From positions 1-6,371 of the forward strand of contig CAAECP010000111.1 in assembly GCA_900754385.1 (NCBI GenBank): a stretch of DNA of 6,371 bases, in the 5' to 3' direction. Made by a program: the position numbers and the translations under genes. Below are positions 5,542 to 6,371 of the stretch, one piece after another. Position 1 is the stretch's first letter; each line of letters starts with the position of its first letter. Under the pieces are notes generated by a model, which searched no databases, was not told the origin of the DNA, and saw only the letters and a program-made list of their open reading frames with translations. Origin of the DNA: an uncultured Collinsella sp. (GTDB lineage: Bacteria; Actinomycetota; Coriobacteriia; Coriobacteriales; Coriobacteriaceae).

Positions 5542-5727
5542 GGGTGGCGATGCTTGTTTTAGCTGTGGAGATTCGTTTGAAAATCGCGTCAATTGTGGAG
5601 ACGAGGACCTTTGACTTCCTGTTCCCCTTATCTTCTACCTGCGCTTTTGCTTGATTGTTGTATTTGAGCTCAATTTGTCAGGAATTGGGCAAGCTTTTGG
5701 TCAGGCTCCGGTACTTACCCGCATGAA
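5542..5727. other. Intergenic region between divergent tRNA-Gly and adhesin gene, no gene seen
   Basis: This stretch is richer in T than its surroundings and has no reading frame with a credible start and ribosome-binding site. It holds a short direct repeat TGTGGAGA (5564-5571 and 5594-5601, 30 bp apart) of doubtful meaning. The adhesin promoter is expected here, but no convincing -35/-10 pair could be chosen. Confidence 0.4.
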
Positions 5728-5781
5728 CCTCGGGGGTAGCCTCATCCTACGCGTCGCAGCCTCCCCGTGCGACGCACGAGG
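5728..5781 (+). promoter_or_regulatory. Structured leader upstream of the adhesin start
   Basis: GCGTCGCA (5751-5758) pairs perfectly with TGCGACGC (5768-5775) around a 9-nt loop. An outer stem CCTCG (5728-5732) with CGAGG (5777-5781) can close around it. An alternative pairing of the G-run at 5732-5736 with the C-run at 5763-5766 would compete. The structure ends just before the AAGGAG ribosome-binding site at 5785-5790. It matches no riboswitch class that could be recognised by eye. Confidence 0.4.
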
Positions 5782-5795
5782 GATAAGGAGCAGCC

Positions 5796-6371
5796 ATGTC
5801 CAACACACCCACGCACTCTGTCCACAGCGCAATCGCAACAGGTCCGCTGCTCCTGCTCCTCTTCCTGCTTTTCGGCTGCCTGGCACCGGGAGCCGCATTT
5901 GCCGTCGATGGCTACGACCAGCTCGGCTTCCGCACTATTAGCGATGATTGTGGACCCTTCTTCATCGGCAAGTATGAAGCTCAAGACACCTCGATTGCCT
6001 ACTGCATGAACCAGGAGCGCCCCGGCCCCACCAAACCGGGCGGCCCATGGCTCAACTTTGATCAAGGCTGGGTGTGGCTCGACGACGAGTTCGCGGCAAT
6101 CGTTTGTCACGGATATCCCACCACCACGTCGTTTGGCGGTTACCATCTTTCACCCGATCGCGCCCGCGCCGCCACCCAGCTTGCCGTATGGATGCTCAAC
6201 GGCACTACCCATGTCGACGGCACCTACTCCTACACGACCGCTCAGGGTAAAACCAAGAGCGGACACTTTACCGCCGACAATGAAGTCGTGGCGGCTGCGC
6301 GGTGGCTCCACGACAGCGCAAAATCAGGAAGCATCAAAGCCGCTCCGCACCGCGCGCGGCGCTATCTAGGA
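5796..6371 (+). CDS. Cys-Gln thioester-forming surface adhesin, N-terminal part (cut by the window end)
   Basis: Secreted surface protein whose thioester domain is expected to carry an internal Cys-Gln bond able to link covalently to amines on host or other surfaces. The 192 visible residues begin with a signal peptide: hydrophobic Leu/Phe core at 18-29 and likely cleavage after AFA (34-36). The thioester domain follows, with the cysteine motif in IAYCMNQ (Cys70), a VCHGYP segment (103-108) resembling the conserved GYP turn of such domains, and the glutamine motif ATQLAVWML (Gln128) matching the TQxAVW pattern. Cys70 and Gln128 are the predicted bond partners. Extra cysteines at 52 and 104 could form a disulfide. 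The start ATG has AAGGAG 5 nt upstream. Repeat domains and a sortase LPxTG-type anchor are expected beyond the window but not seen. A lipobox-like LFGC (25-28) is judged less likely than signal peptidase I cleavage. Confidence 0.85.
   Translation, partial: MSNTPTHSVHSAIATGPLLLLLFLLFGCLAPGAAFAVDGYDQLGFRTISDDCGPFFIGKYEAQDTSIAYCMNQERPGPTKPGGPWLNFDQGWVWLDDEFAAIVCHGYPTTTSFGGYHLSPDRARAATQLAVWMLNGTTHVDGTYSYTTAQGKTKSGHFTADNEVVAAARWLHDSAKSGSIKAAPHRARRYLG

Noticed and set aside
5042..5562. Several overlapping frames (both strands) across the repeat array and tRNA
   Set aside because: Their peptides repeat the same phrase because the DNA is repeated, they cross the tRNA and terminator, and none has a ribosome-binding site or known domain.
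5868..5879. Lipobox-like LFGC in the adhesin signal peptide
   Set aside because: Phe before Gly-Cys is atypical for a lipobox, and a good AFA cleavage site follows eight residues later; thioester adhesins are normally wall-anchored, not lipoproteins.
5742..6146. 134-residue minus-strand frame opposite the adhesin start
   Set aside because: It is antisense to a gene with a signal peptide, thioester motifs and an ideal ribosome-binding site; there is no independent evidence for it.

Overview
The window looks like chromosomal DNA from a Gram-positive gut actinobacterium of the class Coriobacteriia, most likely Collinsella or a close relative. This is an inference from the gene set: a Tat-exported lipoprotein, a four-cysteine TSCPD protein, a thioester-domain surface adhesin, and G/C-rich third codon positions. 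No 16S or other taxonomic marker is present, so the genus is not proven. Everything is on the minus strand except the last gene.

Layout. Bases 1-1765 hold a two-component system in operon order response regulator then histidine kinase; the kinase runs off the left edge. Bases 1919-3393 hold a translationally coupled pair: a small four-cysteine TSCPD-domain protein followed by a Tat-exported lipoprotein, with stop and start overlapping as TAATG. Bases 3522-4868 hold purB (adenylosuccinate lyase, purine synthesis), with a hairpin just after its stop. Bases 4869-5423 are non-coding and contain a structured tandem repeat array. A tRNA-Gly(CCC) gene lies at 5424-5498, with its own promoter and a strong intrinsic terminator. 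A divergent gene starts at 5796 on the plus strand; it encodes the secreted N-terminus of a thioester-forming surface adhesin and is cut by the right edge.

The least ordinary part is 4971-5441. Two diverged units with a period of about 130 bp, plus a third that shares only the left half, lie downstream of tRNA-Gly. Two units carry an exact 18-base copy of the tRNA 3' end that stops precisely at the CCA terminus, and the outermost carries a degenerate copy at the expected offset. The units are also bounded by short inverted repeats (GGGAC...GTCCC) and contain a near-perfect palindrome with a TTC loop. A T-arm-like sequence in inverted orientation lies between the array and the tRNA terminator. 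This fits repeated accretion of a small non-autonomous element at a tRNA 3' end, or a dispersed family of tRNA-derived palindromic repeats. No integrase, transposase or reverse transcriptase is visible in the window.

The protein genes do not form one pathway. They look like separate transcription units: envelope signalling (two-component system), an exported lipoprotein of unknown function with its coupled cytoplasmic partner, a housekeeping purine enzyme, a tRNA, and a host- or surface-binding adhesin.
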